A DNA stretch of 64,000 nucleotides from Oscillospiraceae bacterium (GTDB lineage: Bacteria; Bacillota; Clostridia; Oscillospirales; Ruminococcaceae), in NCBI GenBank assembly GCA_015067315.1, contig SVMR01000003.1, positions 79,737 to 143,736 of the forward strand, written 5' to 3'. A program made the translations under genes and the position numbers. Shown here piece after piece: positions 40,872-50,308 of this stretch. The notes beneath the pieces were generated by a model that saw only the letters and a list, made by a program, of their open reading frames with translations, was not told the DNA's origin and did not search any database. Position 1 is the stretch's first letter. Every line of letters begins with the position of its first letter.

Positions 40872-41180
40872 ATAGGTAACCCCGTCCGTTTTATGTCCGC
40901 CGTCGGTATCAGCGGAATCGTCGCAGGGGTGACCCTTTGCGGTCGCCCCTAAAAAAAAGGAAACCCGGAGGGCAGGCTCCCTCTGACGAGGGAGCTGTCA
41001 CCAAAGGTGACTGTGGGAAAGAAACCCCGTCCAATTAAAAACGGGCGACCGCATAGCGCCCCGAGCACAAAGTACGAAGAAGTACCCTTGGGGTAGGTCG
41101 CCCCTACATTGTTTCAATAAACCTCATTGCGTTCCGCAAAAAAGGAGTACTCCTTTCCGAAGTGCTCCCAAATTTGCAAG
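40872..41180. repeat. Composite dispersed repeat cluster
   Basis: GGAGGGCAGGCTCCCT...GTCACCAAAGGTGACTGTGGG, GCGTTCCGCAAAAAAGGAGTACTCCTTTCCG. Confidence 0.7.
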
Positions 41181-41184
41181 AATT

Positions 41185-43395
41185 TTATTCTTTAATCATA
41201 AACCGAAGATTTGTGAATCTTCCGCTTTTGCGGTTGTTATCGACCATTGTCATAACCGCCTTTGCGCTTCCGACGATTATAAGGAGTTTTTTCGCCCTTG
41301 TAACCGCGGTATAAAGCAGGTTGCGGTAATAAAGACGGGAATTTGCCTCAAAAAGCGGAAGGATAACCGCCTCGAACTCGCTGCCTTGGCTTTTATGGAC
41401 CGTTACCGCATAAGCATGGTCAAGTTCTCCCGCGCTGTCATAAGGATATTCCGCAACTCTGTCATCAAAACGGATTGCCATCATTCTTCCGATGGGATCC
41501 ATTTTTTCGATTATTCCGATGTCGCCGTTGAAAACTCCCCTGCCGATTTCGCCGTCATCCTTCGACCAGGTCATATCATAATCGTTCCGGGTCTGCATGA
41601 CTTTGTCACCTTCACGGAAAAGATGGCCGCCGTGGCGGAATTCCTTTTTCTTTCCGTCCGGAGGGTTAAGGCGTTTTTGAAGTTCGATATTGAGATTCCA
41701 TGTTCCCGCTTCTCCCCTTTTTCCCGGGCAGAGAACCTGGATATCCCAAAGGGGGGAAAATCCGTATGCCTTCGGAAGGCGCTTTTCACAAAGCTGACAA
41801 ACAGCAGCGCAGCATTCCGCTTCGGTTTGCCTCGGAAGGAAGAAAAAATCGTTGTCCTTCGATTCAAGATATGGATATTCCCCGTTTACAATATCGTGGG
41901 CGTTTGTTACGATCATGCTTTCCGCCGCCTGACGGAAAATCGTATCGAGCTTTATTGAAGGAAGAATATCCGAACGGATAAGGTCATGGAGAACGTTTCC
42001 CGCTCCGACGGAAGGAAGCTGGTCGCTGTCGCCGACCATAACAAGGCGGCTGTGGAAAGGAAGCGCCCGAAGAAGGGAATCGAAAAGAAGAGTATCCACC
42101 ATTGACATTTCGTCAACGATGAGGGTATCGCATTTAAGCGGATTTTTTTCGTTTCTTCTGAAAACCGGAACCAGTTCGTTTCCGGAATAATCAACTTCAA
42201 GAAGACGGTGGATAGTTTTCGCTTCATGCCCGGTGAGTTCCGAAAGGCGCTTTGCCGCTCTTCCTGTGGGCGCCGCAAGCATTACTTCGTCCCCTTGCTG
42301 TTCAAGAAGTTTTATAAGCGCGTTGAGGGTTGTTGTTTTTCCGGTGCCGGGTCCTCCTGTCAGTACGAAAACGTGGTTCTGAACCGCGTTCCGAAGAGCG
42401 CGTTTTTGCAGGATATCGTATTCTATTCCGAGTTCTTCCTCAAGAATTTCGATTGATTTATCAAGGGCGGCGGAAGCTTTTTCTTCCGAACACATAAGCA
42501 TCATTTTAAGTCTTCCGGCGGCGGAAGTTTCCGCAAGAAAAAGCGCCGGAAGATAGATATATCTTCTTCCGTTTCTGTAATATTCGTCGAGTTCCTCTTT
42601 CCGGACAAGTTCCTCAAGAGCATCCGCCATTTCATCCGCTTCGCCGAGAAGTCCCGCCGCCGCCGCAAGAAGGCTTTCTTCCGGAAGGCAGGTATGTCCG
42701 TTATCAAGATTATGAACAAGAACGTGCTTTATTCCCGCTTTAAGGCGGCGTTTGTCCTGCGGGTCGCCTTTTTTTATAAAAATCGCGTCCGCTTCGGCAA
42801 AATCAAGTCCTATTTCCGGGTCGCAGAGCAGATATGGGTTCTCCTTTATGAAATCAATGGCGTTTGTTCCCCATTTTTTCCATGCGCGGACAGCCACCGC
42901 CGCCTGAAGTCCGAAATCCTGGAGAGCTGCCATAACTTTTCTTGCGCCGAAAGCGCGCATATATTCTTCGTTTATTTCAAGGGCAAGTTTTTCCGAAACG
43001 CCTTTGATCCTTGCAAGTTCAAGAGGGGTGTTTTCAATAACCTCAAGGGTATATTCCCCGAAGGCTTCGACAATCCGCTTTGCGATTGCGGGACCGACCC
43101 CTTTAAAAGAACCTCCGGAAAGATATTTCCGGATTGCTGTTGCGGAAGCGGGAAGCCTTCTTTCGCAAACCTCCGCCCGGAACTGGCTTCCGTAGGTCGG
43201 ATGGGAAGCAAAGCTGCCGGTGAGGGAAACTTCCTCGCCGGCTTCAACTTTTCCAAGCTCGCCGACAACTGTCACAAGCTCGCCCTGCATATCAAGATCG
43301 AATACAACAAAACCGCTTTCCGCTTTATAGGCAACAATTCCGTCAACTGTTCCGCTTATTCGTTCCGGTTCCTGTTTTTCTTTTTTATCAAGCAT
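41185..43395 (-). CDS. recD2: RecD-like DNA helicase RecD2
   Basis: LTGGPGTGKTTTLNALIKLLEQQG, TLIVDEMSMVDTLLF, AVTVHKSQGSEFEAVILP; start at MLDKKEKQ (43395). Confidence 0.93.
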   Translation of the reverse strand: MLDKKEKQEPERISGTVDGIVAYKAESGFVVFDLDMQGELVTVVGELGKVEAGEEVSLTGSFASHPTYGSQFRAEVCERRLPASATAIRKYLSGGSFKGVGPAIAKRIVEAFGEYTLEVIENTPLELARIKGVSEKLALEINEEYMRAFGARKVMAALQDFGLQAAVAVRAWKKWGTNAIDFIKENPYLLCDPEIGLDFAEADAIFIKKGDPQDKRRLKAGIKHVLVHNLDNGHTCLPEESLLAAAAGLLGEADEMADALEELVRKEELDEYYRNGRRYIYLPALFLAETSAAGRLKMMLMCSEEKASAALDKSIEILEEELGIEYDILQKRALRNAVQNHVFVLTGGPGTGKTTTLNALIKLLEQQGDEVMLAAPTGRAAKRLSELTGHEAKTIHRLLEVDYSGNELVPVFRRNEKNPLKCDTLIVDEMSMVDTLLFDSLLRALPFHSRLVMVGDSDQLPSVGAGNVLHDLIRSDILPSIKLDTIFRQAAESMIVTNAHDIVNGEYPYLESKDNDFFFLPRQTEAECCAAVCQLCEKRLPKAYGFSPLWDIQVLCPGKRGEAGTWNLNIELQKRLNPPDGKKKEFRHGGHLFREGDKVMQTRNDYDMTWSKDDGEIGRGVFNGDIGIIEKMDPIGRMMAIRFDDRVAEYPYDSAGELDHAYAVTVHKSQGSEFEAVILPLFEANSRLYYRNLLYTAVTRAKKLLIIVGSAKAVMTMVDNNRKSGRFTNLRFMIKE

Positions 43396-43441
43396 GCTTT
43401 TCTCCGTCCAAATCAATAATATAAATATATTATAGCTTTTT

Positions 43442-43789
43442 TTAATCCCTATGTAAACCTTCCCGGAACATTGAAATAAGTTCGTTTTCCCCGCGGAAAA
43501 GTGAACAATCGAACCGCCTTTCGATTTTTTCGCAAATAAGAAGCGCATCTTCGGAAATTCCTTCGCAATCAAGAAAAACTTCCCGATGAAGTCCGTTTGT
43601 TTCCGCAAGAATGCTTCGGATTGCGGGTTCGATTTCCTCTTCCGGAACGGAAGAAATTTTTGCCACAACAAAAGTTTTGTGTTTAATCCTTTTTCTGAGC
43701 GGGTTTTTAAGAAGCCATTCCGCCGCCTCAACCATTCCGACGGAGGCAAAAAAAGTTATTGCAAGAACCGCAAGCGCATCAAAAAACAT
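43442..43789 (-). CDS. Small membrane protein of unknown function
   Basis: 115-aa ORF, N-terminal TM, directly upstream of recD2. Confidence 0.65.
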   Translation of the reverse strand: MFFDALAVLAITFFASVGMVEAAEWLLKNPLRKRIKHKTFVVAKISSVPEEEIEPAIRSILAETNGLHREVFLDCEGISEDALLICEKIERRFDCSLFRGENELISMFREGLHRD

Positions 43790-43870
43790 GAAAAATTCCT
43801 CCCTTCGCTCAAAAACATCCTATGAAAAATTTTCTCCGCCTGTGAATAGTGGCAAAGATTAATTTTTCCG

Positions 43871-43879
43871 CATAGGATA
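43871..43879 (+). promoter_or_regulatory. Candidate sigma-K/E-like -10 (CATAGGATA) upstream of dpaA
   Basis: Matches CATA-N3-TA; 34 nt from dpaA ATG. Confidence 0.35.
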
Positions 43880-43912
43880 GGGCATACCGAAAAAACGGAG
43901 GTTTTTTGAAAA

Positions 43913-44794
43913 ATGAAAAATTCGTTTTACATAGCCGGCGGCGACCTTCGGTCGGTCTATCTTGCAAAAATTCTTTCTGAAGAAGGTTACAAAACGGCGG
44001 TTTTTGCCCTTGAAAAAGCAAAGCTTCCGGAAGATATAGGGATTATTGAAAAAACCGAGGATTTTTCAAAGGCGGAAAACATAATTCTTCCGCTCCCCTC
44101 CTCCGACGGAGAAGGATTTTTAAAAACCGCTTTTTCGGAAAAGAAAACAAGGCTTTCCGAAATTGTTGAGCATCTTCCGGAAAAATCCGTGCTCATGGGC
44201 GGACTTTTGCCGAAAGAAATAGTTTCTTCCGCAAGAGAAAAAGGAATCCGGGTTTATGATTATTACCGCCGGGAAGAATTTGCCGTGCGGAACGCCGCCC
44301 TTACCGCGGAAGCCGCCGCCGCAAAACTTCTTGAAATGCTCAGCGAATCCATCAGTTCTGTTCCGGTTCTCATTCTTGGTCACGGAAGGATCGGGCGGCT
44401 TCTTTCTTCAATTTTAAAGGCGCTTGACGCAAAGGTAACCGTTGCCGCAAGGCGATATTCCGAACTTGCCTGGATAAGGAGCGAAGGGATAATCCCCCTT
44501 GAATTCCGGCTTATTGATGAGGAAATCGGCAAATTCAAGGTTGTTTTCAACACCGTTCCCGCGCCGGTGCTCACGAAGGAAAGGCTCATGCTCATGCGTC
44601 CGGATTCAATAATAATCGACCTTGCTTCCGAACCTTGCGGAACGGATTTTTCCGCCGCAAAGGAATTCGGAATAACCGCGGAAAAGGCTCTCGGTCTTCC
44701 GGGAAAATTCGCCCCGAAAACCGCGGGAGAAATTATGAAAGACACCGTGCTCAACATTCTTTCGGAAATGGAGGAAAATTCCGATGCCCGATAA
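43913..44794 (+). CDS. dpaA: Dipicolinate synthase subunit A
   Basis: N-terminal FYIAGGDLRSVYLAKIL; VLILGHGRIGRLLSSILKALDAKVTVAARR; partner dpaB follows. Confidence 0.9.
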   Translation: MKNSFYIAGGDLRSVYLAKILSEEGYKTAVFALEKAKLPEDIGIIEKTEDFSKAENIILPLPSSDGEGFLKTAFSEKKTRLSEIVEHLPEKSVLMGGLLPKEIVSSAREKGIRVYDYYRREEFAVRNAALTAEAAAAKLLEMLSESISSVPVLILGHGRIGRLLSSILKALDAKVTVAARRYSELAWIRSEGIIPLEFRLIDEEIGKFKVVFNTVPAPVLTKERLMLMRPDSIIIDLASEPCGTDFSAAKEFGITAEKALGLPGKFAPKTAGEIMKDTVLNILSEMEENSDAR

Positions 44795-45356
44795 AAAACG
44801 CCTTGGATTTGCCCTTTGCGGTTCATTCTGCACCTTTAAAAAAGTCCTTTCGGAAATGGAAAAACTAGCAAAAATTTATGATATAACCCCGATTATGTCT
44901 GAAGGAGCCGCAAAAACGGATACAAGATTCGGAAAAGCGGAGGATTTTCGCCGGAAAATTTCCGAAATCTGCGGAAAAGAACCGATTACAACCATTGCCG
45001 GGGCGGAACCCATCGGTCCGAAAGCGCTTCTGGACGTTCTTTTAATCGAACCCTGCACCGGAAACACCCTTGGAAAACTCGCAAACGGAATAACCGATAC
45101 CGCGGTCACAATGGCGGCAAAAGCCCATCTCCGGAACGGAAGACCTCTTGTAATCGCCGTTTCAACAAACGATGCTCTCGGCGCTTCCGCACAGAATATC
45201 GGAAGGCTTCTTAATGCAAAAAACGTTTATTTTGTTCCGATGGGTCAGGATTCCCCGGAAGGAAAACCCGCTTCGGTCGTTGCGCATTTTGAAAAAAGCG
45301 AAGAAGCGATTGAATCCGCCCTTTCCGGAAAACAGGCACAGCCGGTTATTTTCTGA
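44784..45356 (+). CDS. dpaB: Dipicolinate synthase subunit B (flavoprotein)
   Basis: LGFALCGSFCTFKKVLSEMEKL, EPCTGNTLGKLANGITDTAVTMAAKAHLRN. Confidence 0.93.
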   Translation: MPDKKRLGFALCGSFCTFKKVLSEMEKLAKIYDITPIMSEGAAKTDTRFGKAEDFRRKISEICGKEPITTIAGAEPIGPKALLDVLLIEPCTGNTLGKLANGITDTAVTMAAKAHLRNGRPLVIAVSTNDALGASAQNIGRLLNAKNVYFVPMGQDSPEGKPASVVAHFEKSEEAIESALSGKQAQPVIF

Positions 45357-45367
45357 AATATATGAAT

Positions 45368-45437
45368 AAAAACTCCGTTTTTTTCCAATGCTTTGGTTGC
45401 TTCAAAGCAAAAATCAAAAAAAGAACGGAGCTTTTAT
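45368..45437 (+). terminator. Long-loop hairpin (CTCCGTTTTTTT...AAAAAAAGAACGGAG) followed by T-rich tail
   Basis: Complementary arms between dpaB and the next gene. Confidence 0.5.
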
Positions 45438-45442
45438 TTTTT

Positions 45443-45943
45443 ATGAAAAAACTTATTGCTGTTTTTATATTGTTTTCGCTTCTTTTAAACGGAACGGAAA
45501 TTTTTGCAATTTCAAAAAAAGAAGCGGCAAAAACCGATCTGACCTCCCCTTGCGGTTTTTCTGCGGAAGAACTTTCAAAGGGGCTTTTGGGCGAACTTTC
45601 CTCCCTTGCGGAAGATTTTCTTGCAGCGGAGGAAAAATATGGGGTGAACGCGCTTTTTCTTTCCGCCGTTGCGGCGCTTGAATCCGGATGGGGAAAATAT
45701 TGTTTCCGCCCGAACAACATCTTCGGTTGGAGCGGAAAGGATTTTAAAAGCAAGGAAGAATGCATTGATTTTGTCGCTTCAAAAATTGCGGAGCATTATC
45801 TTTCCGAAGACGGAAAATATTACAACGGAAAAACCGTTTCCGGGGTCAACGTGTTTTATAACGGAAATTCTTTCTGGGAAGAAAAAATTTCCGGGATAAT
45901 GGCAATGATATCCCAAAAAATCGCATTATCCGAAATCGGTTGA
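45443..45943 (+). CDS. Secreted glucosaminidase-domain protein (cell wall hydrolase)
   Basis: Signal peptide MKKLIAVFILFSLLLNGTEIFA; SAVAALESGWGKYCFRPNNIFGW. Confidence 0.88.
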   Translation: MKKLIAVFILFSLLLNGTEIFAISKKEAAKTDLTSPCGFSAEELSKGLLGELSSLAEDFLAAEEKYGVNALFLSAVAALESGWGKYCFRPNNIFGWSGKDFKSKEECIDFVASKIAEHYLSEDGKYYNGKTVSGVNVFYNGNSFWEEKISGIMAMISQKIALSEIG

Positions 45944-46852
45944 GATGTTTTTCGAACAGCCTTCCGGAGAATAGCGCCAAAAATCAATATGACCGCTTTT
46001 GATGAAATATTCCGGCGGGTTCGGTTCCTCTTCCGATTCAAAAGCATCAACTATTATAAGCTTTATCTTCATTTTATCCGGGATAAGGCTTTTTATATAA
46101 ACGCAGGCTTTTTGGCCCGGACGGAGCCGCGGACAGCTTTCCGCAAGACCCGCAAGATTCGGCGCAAGTTCCACAAAAACCCCGTAATCTTCGACGGAGC
46201 GGATTATTCCGCCGACCGTTTCCCCCGGAGAAAATTTTTCCGCGTTTTCCTCCCATGTTCCAAGGAGTTCCTTATGGGAAATGCAGATTCTTCCGGCGGA
46301 ATCCCTTCCGGAAACAACGGCGAATATCTTTTCTCCGCTTCTGAATCTGTCGGAAGGATGGCTTATTCTTGAAACGCTTATGGAATCGATTGGAAGAAGC
46401 GAAGGGATTCCGCAGCCGATATCCGCAAAGCATCCGAAATTTTCCATATGGGTCACAACCGCCGGGATTACGTCGCCGGGAACAAGTTTTTCAAGATAGT
46501 TCGCTGTGCATTCCTCCTGCACCGCTTTTCTTGAACAGATTGCGGTAAAGCGGCCGTTTTTTTCTTTTTCAAAACCGGTTATGATGAAGCAAACCGGTTT
46601 TCCGACTCTTGAAATAAGGGCGATATCCCTTGTTTCGCCGCTTTCAATTCCGATTGCGCCTTCGTTCCGGGGAATGATCCCGCGGATTGCTCCCAGATCA
46701 AGAATCAGGTCATGCTTTGCGCTGCAAACCGCCGCAACGGCTTCAAGAATCGTTTTGTTTTTCTGCGCCTCTTTAAGATTTTCAAGGCTTGAAAGAATGT
46801 TTTTGTTTTTCGGGGTTTCTATAAGATAGCCTTCCGGCAGATATTCCGTCAT
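45926..46852 (-). CDS. S1 RNA-binding domain protein
   Basis: PGDVIPAVVTHMENFGCFADIGCGIPSLLPIDSISVSRISHPSDRF and GGIIRSVEDYGVFVEL. Confidence 0.88.
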   Translation of the reverse strand: MTEYLPEGYLIETPKNKNILSSLENLKEAQKNKTILEAVAAVCSAKHDLILDLGAIRGIIPRNEGAIGIESGETRDIALISRVGKPVCFIITGFEKEKNGRFTAICSRKAVQEECTANYLEKLVPGDVIPAVVTHMENFGCFADIGCGIPSLLPIDSISVSRISHPSDRFRSGEKIFAVVSGRDSAGRICISHKELLGTWEENAEKFSPGETVGGIIRSVEDYGVFVELAPNLAGLAESCPRLRPGQKACVYIKSLIPDKMKIKLIIVDAFESEEEPNPPEYFIKSGHIDFWRYSPEGCSKNISTDFG

Positions 46853-46911
46853 TTCTCTTCCTCCAAAAATTTTTATGGAATATCTATATTCAGAAAACGG
46901 CGGAAATATGA

Positions 46912-46945
46912 AGAAAGGCGGAGCATTTTTGCTCCGCCTTTTTTA
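46912..46945 (-). terminator. Intrinsic terminator
   Basis: AAAGGCGGAGCATTTTTGCTCCGCCTTTTTT. Confidence 0.85.
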
Positions 46946-48280
46946 TTATTCGAGATATCTTATTGTTTCATATTCGCCCGTCAGAGTATTATAGATTTTT
47001 ACCTCACCTTCAACGGGTTCCGGCTTAAATCCGATTGTGTTTTCGCTTTCAATATAATCCGCCGGAATTCTTGTGCTGATGTAATTTTTAACCTCTTTTG
47101 TCTTTATATCCAAAACCGCAATTTCAATAAAATTTTTTGATTCCGCTTCTCTTCCTCTTACATAGGCGACAATAAGGTTTCCTTCGGTATCGATCCAGGC
47201 GTTTTTCAGCGTATGGATTTCGTCATATTCCGAAGGAAGTTCCGAAATATGGGAAAATTCATTGAAATCATATACATAAAGTCCGTTTTCTGTGAAAAAG
47301 AGGCAGATATTTTCTTCGCCGAAATAGAGTTTATGGGTCGTCATTCCGTAAATTTTTGCGTCGATCTTTTTGCCGTTTCCGAAAATCCGGTATTTTGTTA
47401 TATCTCCGGGTTTTCCGCCTTCCCAGCCTTCATAATAATCCGCGCCGAAAGAATAATCCCCGCTGTGCCAATCAGGCGAAAAATATTCTTCCGTTTTCCT
47501 TGCGGAAAGATATTTCCATCCGGTTTCCTCAAGCTTTATTTTAACCTCATGGGAAGAGGTTACCATATAGCTGTCCGATTCTTCAAGACCGTTATACGTA
47601 TCGAATTCAACCGTAAGGATATCGCCTTCAAGGCTGTAACCGGTCACATAAATAAAAACCGGTCCTCCGCCGCAGCCAACTATCTGATATTCGTCTGTTT
47701 CGGGGATATATTCAAAATATTTTCTGTAATCTTCCGGATTCCAATTAAACCAGCGGGCAATGCTTTCCTCCGTTTTTCTTCCGTCAACAAGATAGCTTTC
47801 CGACATATCGCATCCGCTTTTTTCGATTCCGTAATATTCAAAATCAAGATTTTCACAGTAATAGAAAATATAAGTATAGGTTGCTCCGCCGGTTTTCGGC
47901 GGATTTTTTTCGTCGAATTCCCCAAGAAGAATTTTATCAAACGGTTCGATATATTTAACACATATTTCATAAATTTCGCCCGACCTTTCCGTTTCCGAAG
48001 CGGAAACAATCTTCGGCAGGGAAAAATCTTCGGTTTCAAAAATTTCCGATTCCGAAAGAGCGCTGTTTTTAATAAAATTCACGCTGAACAATTTTTCTTC
48101 CTCTTCAAAAACCGGAATTTCGTTCTCCGTTTCTTCTTTTATAATAAGGTCTTCGGCGCTTTCGTAAGGATTCCGGATTTCGATTTTCCAACCGCAGGCG
48201 GAAAGCGAAAACATCAGAATTACAGCCAAAAAACAAAAAAACAGCTTTTTCATATCATCCGCTCCTTTTACGTTCGTCAA
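46946..48280 (-). CDS. Lipoprotein of unknown function
   Basis: MKKLFFCFLAVILMFSLSACGW signal/lipobox. Confidence 0.75.
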   Translation of the reverse strand: MTNVKGADDMKKLFFCFLAVILMFSLSACGWKIEIRNPYESAEDLIIKEETENEIPVFEEEEKLFSVNFIKNSALSESEIFETEDFSLPKIVSASETERSGEIYEICVKYIEPFDKILLGEFDEKNPPKTGGATYTYIFYYCENLDFEYYGIEKSGCDMSESYLVDGRKTEESIARWFNWNPEDYRKYFEYIPETDEYQIVGCGGGPVFIYVTGYSLEGDILTVEFDTYNGLEESDSYMVTSSHEVKIKLEETGWKYLSARKTEEYFSPDWHSGDYSFGADYYEGWEGGKPGDITKYRIFGNGKKIDAKIYGMTTHKLYFGEENICLFFTENGLYVYDFNEFSHISELPSEYDEIHTLKNAWIDTEGNLIVAYVRGREAESKNFIEIAVLDIKTKEVKNYISTRIPADYIESENTIGFKPEPVEGEVKIYNTLTGEYETIRYLE

Positions 48281-48370
48281 ATTACAGGAATATTATACAT
48301 CCGTCAAATTGTTTTGTCAACCGTTTTTTCCGAAAAAAAGCGGAGCATTTTTGCTCCGCCTTCGGTATCT

Positions 48371-49708
48371 TTATGCGTAATGATATTTTTTTCTGAATTT
48401 TATAAGGCATCCCATTGCGACAATGAAGGAAAGAATTTCCGCCGCGACCATGGACCACCATATTCCGTCGATTTCCCAGAATTCCGGAAGGATAAGAACG
48501 GTAGCAACCTGGAAAACAACGGTTCGTAGGAAGGCAACAACCGCCGAAACAAGTCCGTTGTTAAGCGCGGTAAAGAATCCGGAAGCGAAGATGTTGAACC
48601 CGACGAAAATGAATGCAAAGGCGCTTATTACAACCGCGCGCTTTGTTATTTCAAAAAGAACGGGGTCATATCCCACGAAGATTCCCGAAAGAACGTCCGC
48701 AAAAGCAAGAGTCAAACCGCAAAGAGCCGCCCCCGCAATTCCCATTATAATCATGCTTTTTCTGAAAAGATTTTTGAGTTCAAAATGGTTTTGCGCGCCG
48801 AAATGATAACCGATAACCGGCGCAGCGCCGGTTACGTAACCGAAAAGAATGGCGATGAAAATCCAGTTTGCATAAAGAAGAACGCCGTAGGCGGCAACTC
48901 CGTCTTCGCCGACGAAGCGCATAAGCTGGAAGTTATAAAGCATTGCGACGATATTTCCGGAAACGTTTGAAACAAATTCCGAAGAACCGTTGGTGCAGGT
49001 TTTCCAGAAAACTTTCCATACAAAAGGACCTTTTCCGAGATGAAGAAGGCTTGAATTATGCTTCCGGAGGAAATAAACAACCGGGATAATCGCGCCGATG
49101 AACTGGCTTGCAATTGTCGCAAGGGCCGCTCCTGCAATTCCCCATTCAAAAACCGCCATGAAAAGCCAATCCAGGAACATATTTCCGCAGCCGGCGGCAA
49201 CGGTTACGTAAAAACCGTAATTCGGTCTTTCCGCGGTTATAAAGAAAATCTGAAAGGCATTTTGGAGCATGAAAAACGGAATTCCGGCAAAAATGATTGA
49301 ACCGTAAACAACGCAGTTTTCAATCATTTCCTCCCCTTCCGCGCCGAGAAGAACCGCCATCGGGCGGATGGTTGAAATTCCAAGCGCCGCAATCCCGATT
49401 CCAATGGCAAGGCTTACGTATATGAGCATGGAAAAATATCGGTTCGCCTTTTCCTTTTCCCCTTCGCCGAGGGTTTTTGAAACAATCGCGTTTCCGCCCG
49501 CGCCTATCATAAAACCGAAAGCGCTTAGAACTGCAATATACGGATAGATAAGATTCAGCGCCGCAAAAGGAGTTTTTCCGACTATGTTCGAAACAAAAAG
49601 CCCGTCAACGATTCCGTAGATCGAACCGAAAACCATCATTGCAACGGAAGGAAAAACAAAGCGCAAAAGCTTTTTATATGTAAAATGTTCGCAAAGCTGG
49701 ATTCTCAT
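48371..49708 (-). CDS. MATE family efflux transporter
   Basis: 12-TM protein, MVFGSIYGIVDGLFVSNIVG...GAGGNAIVSKTLGEGEKEKANRYF. Confidence 0.93.
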   Translation of the reverse strand: MRIQLCEHFTYKKLLRFVFPSVAMMVFGSIYGIVDGLFVSNIVGKTPFAALNLIYPYIAVLSAFGFMIGAGGNAIVSKTLGEGEKEKANRYFSMLIYVSLAIGIGIAALGISTIRPMAVLLGAEGEEMIENCVVYGSIIFAGIPFFMLQNAFQIFFITAERPNYGFYVTVAAGCGNMFLDWLFMAVFEWGIAGAALATIASQFIGAIIPVVYFLRKHNSSLLHLGKGPFVWKVFWKTCTNGSSEFVSNVSGNIVAMLYNFQLMRFVGEDGVAAYGVLLYANWIFIAILFGYVTGAAPVIGYHFGAQNHFELKNLFRKSMIIMGIAGAALCGLTLAFADVLSGIFVGYDPVLFEITKRAVVISAFAFIFVGFNIFASGFFTALNNGLVSAVVAFLRTVVFQVATVLILPEFWEIDGIWWSMVAAEILSFIVAMGCLIKFRKKYHYA

Positions 49709-50151
49709 TTATTTTCTCCTTTTATTTTTGCAAATTCTTCTTTAAGTATCTCATAATGCTTTTGGCTTATGCGGATAGATTCCGCCTGTTCTTCTTCGGA
49801 AAGGCGAAAAAAAGCTTTTCTTTCCGCTTCAACAAGTTTTTGCGCAGTACGCATTGCAAGAAATTTTCCTTTTTCGGTAAAAACCAAAAACTTTTCACGC
49901 ATGTTTTCCGGCGAAGGGGTGATATCAATAATTCCTTCTTCAGCAAGTTTTTTTGCGGCGGAATTTATGGTTTGTTTGTTAACAAGCCAGTCGAGGCAGA
50001 TCTCTTTTTGGGTGCATGGTCTTCCGAAATCAAAAAGGCTCCAGATTATCATCATTTCCCCTTTTGAAATTCCTAAGGAAGAAACCATTCTGTCATATTC
50101 ATCACTCGTTTTTCTTCTTATGTTTTCATATAAGTCGTAATTATCCGGCAA
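49705..50151 (-). CDS. MarR-family transcriptional regulator
   Basis: wHTH CTQKEICLDWLVNKQTINSAAKKLAEEGII; 4-bp overlap with the MATE gene. Confidence 0.92.
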   Translation of the reverse strand: MPDNYDLYENIRRKTSDEYDRMVSSLGISKGEMMIIWSLFDFGRPCTQKEICLDWLVNKQTINSAAKKLAEEGIIDITPSPENMREKFLVFTEKGKFLAMRTAQKLVEAERKAFFRLSEEEQAESIRISQKHYEILKEEFAKIKGENK

Positions 50152-50172
50152 AAAAATCTTCCTTTCAAAAAA

Positions 50173-50225
50173 AACAGTCCGAAATCATACTGTTGTATTA
50201 TAGTACGTTTTCGGACTGTTGTCAA
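50173..50225 (-). promoter_or_regulatory. marR-MATE promoter (TTGACA-N17-TATAAT) with perfect 12-bp inverted repeat operator
   Basis: -35 at 50225-50220, -10 at 50202-50197; AACAGTCCGAAA (50173-50184) / TTTCGGACTGTT (50209-50220). Confidence 0.85.
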
Positions 50226-50232
50226 TCTTTTG

Positions 50233-50261
50233 TTGACTTTTTCCTGTTGCTGTGATATAAA
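50233..50261 (+). promoter_or_regulatory. Divergent promoter (TTGACT-N17-TATAAA) for the YczE/YitT-like gene
   Basis: Consensus-like hexamers with 17-bp spacer, back-to-back with the marR promoter. Confidence 0.7.
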
Positions 50262-50308
50262 AATATTCGATAGGTTTCGGCGTTTCTGAATCAAACGTCC
50301 GGAACCGT

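Noticed and set aside
47213-48529. 438-aa ORF antisense to a lipoprotein gene and MATE end
   Set aside because: Coding strand has signal peptide/lipobox and SD; antisense translation is Phe/Ile-rich
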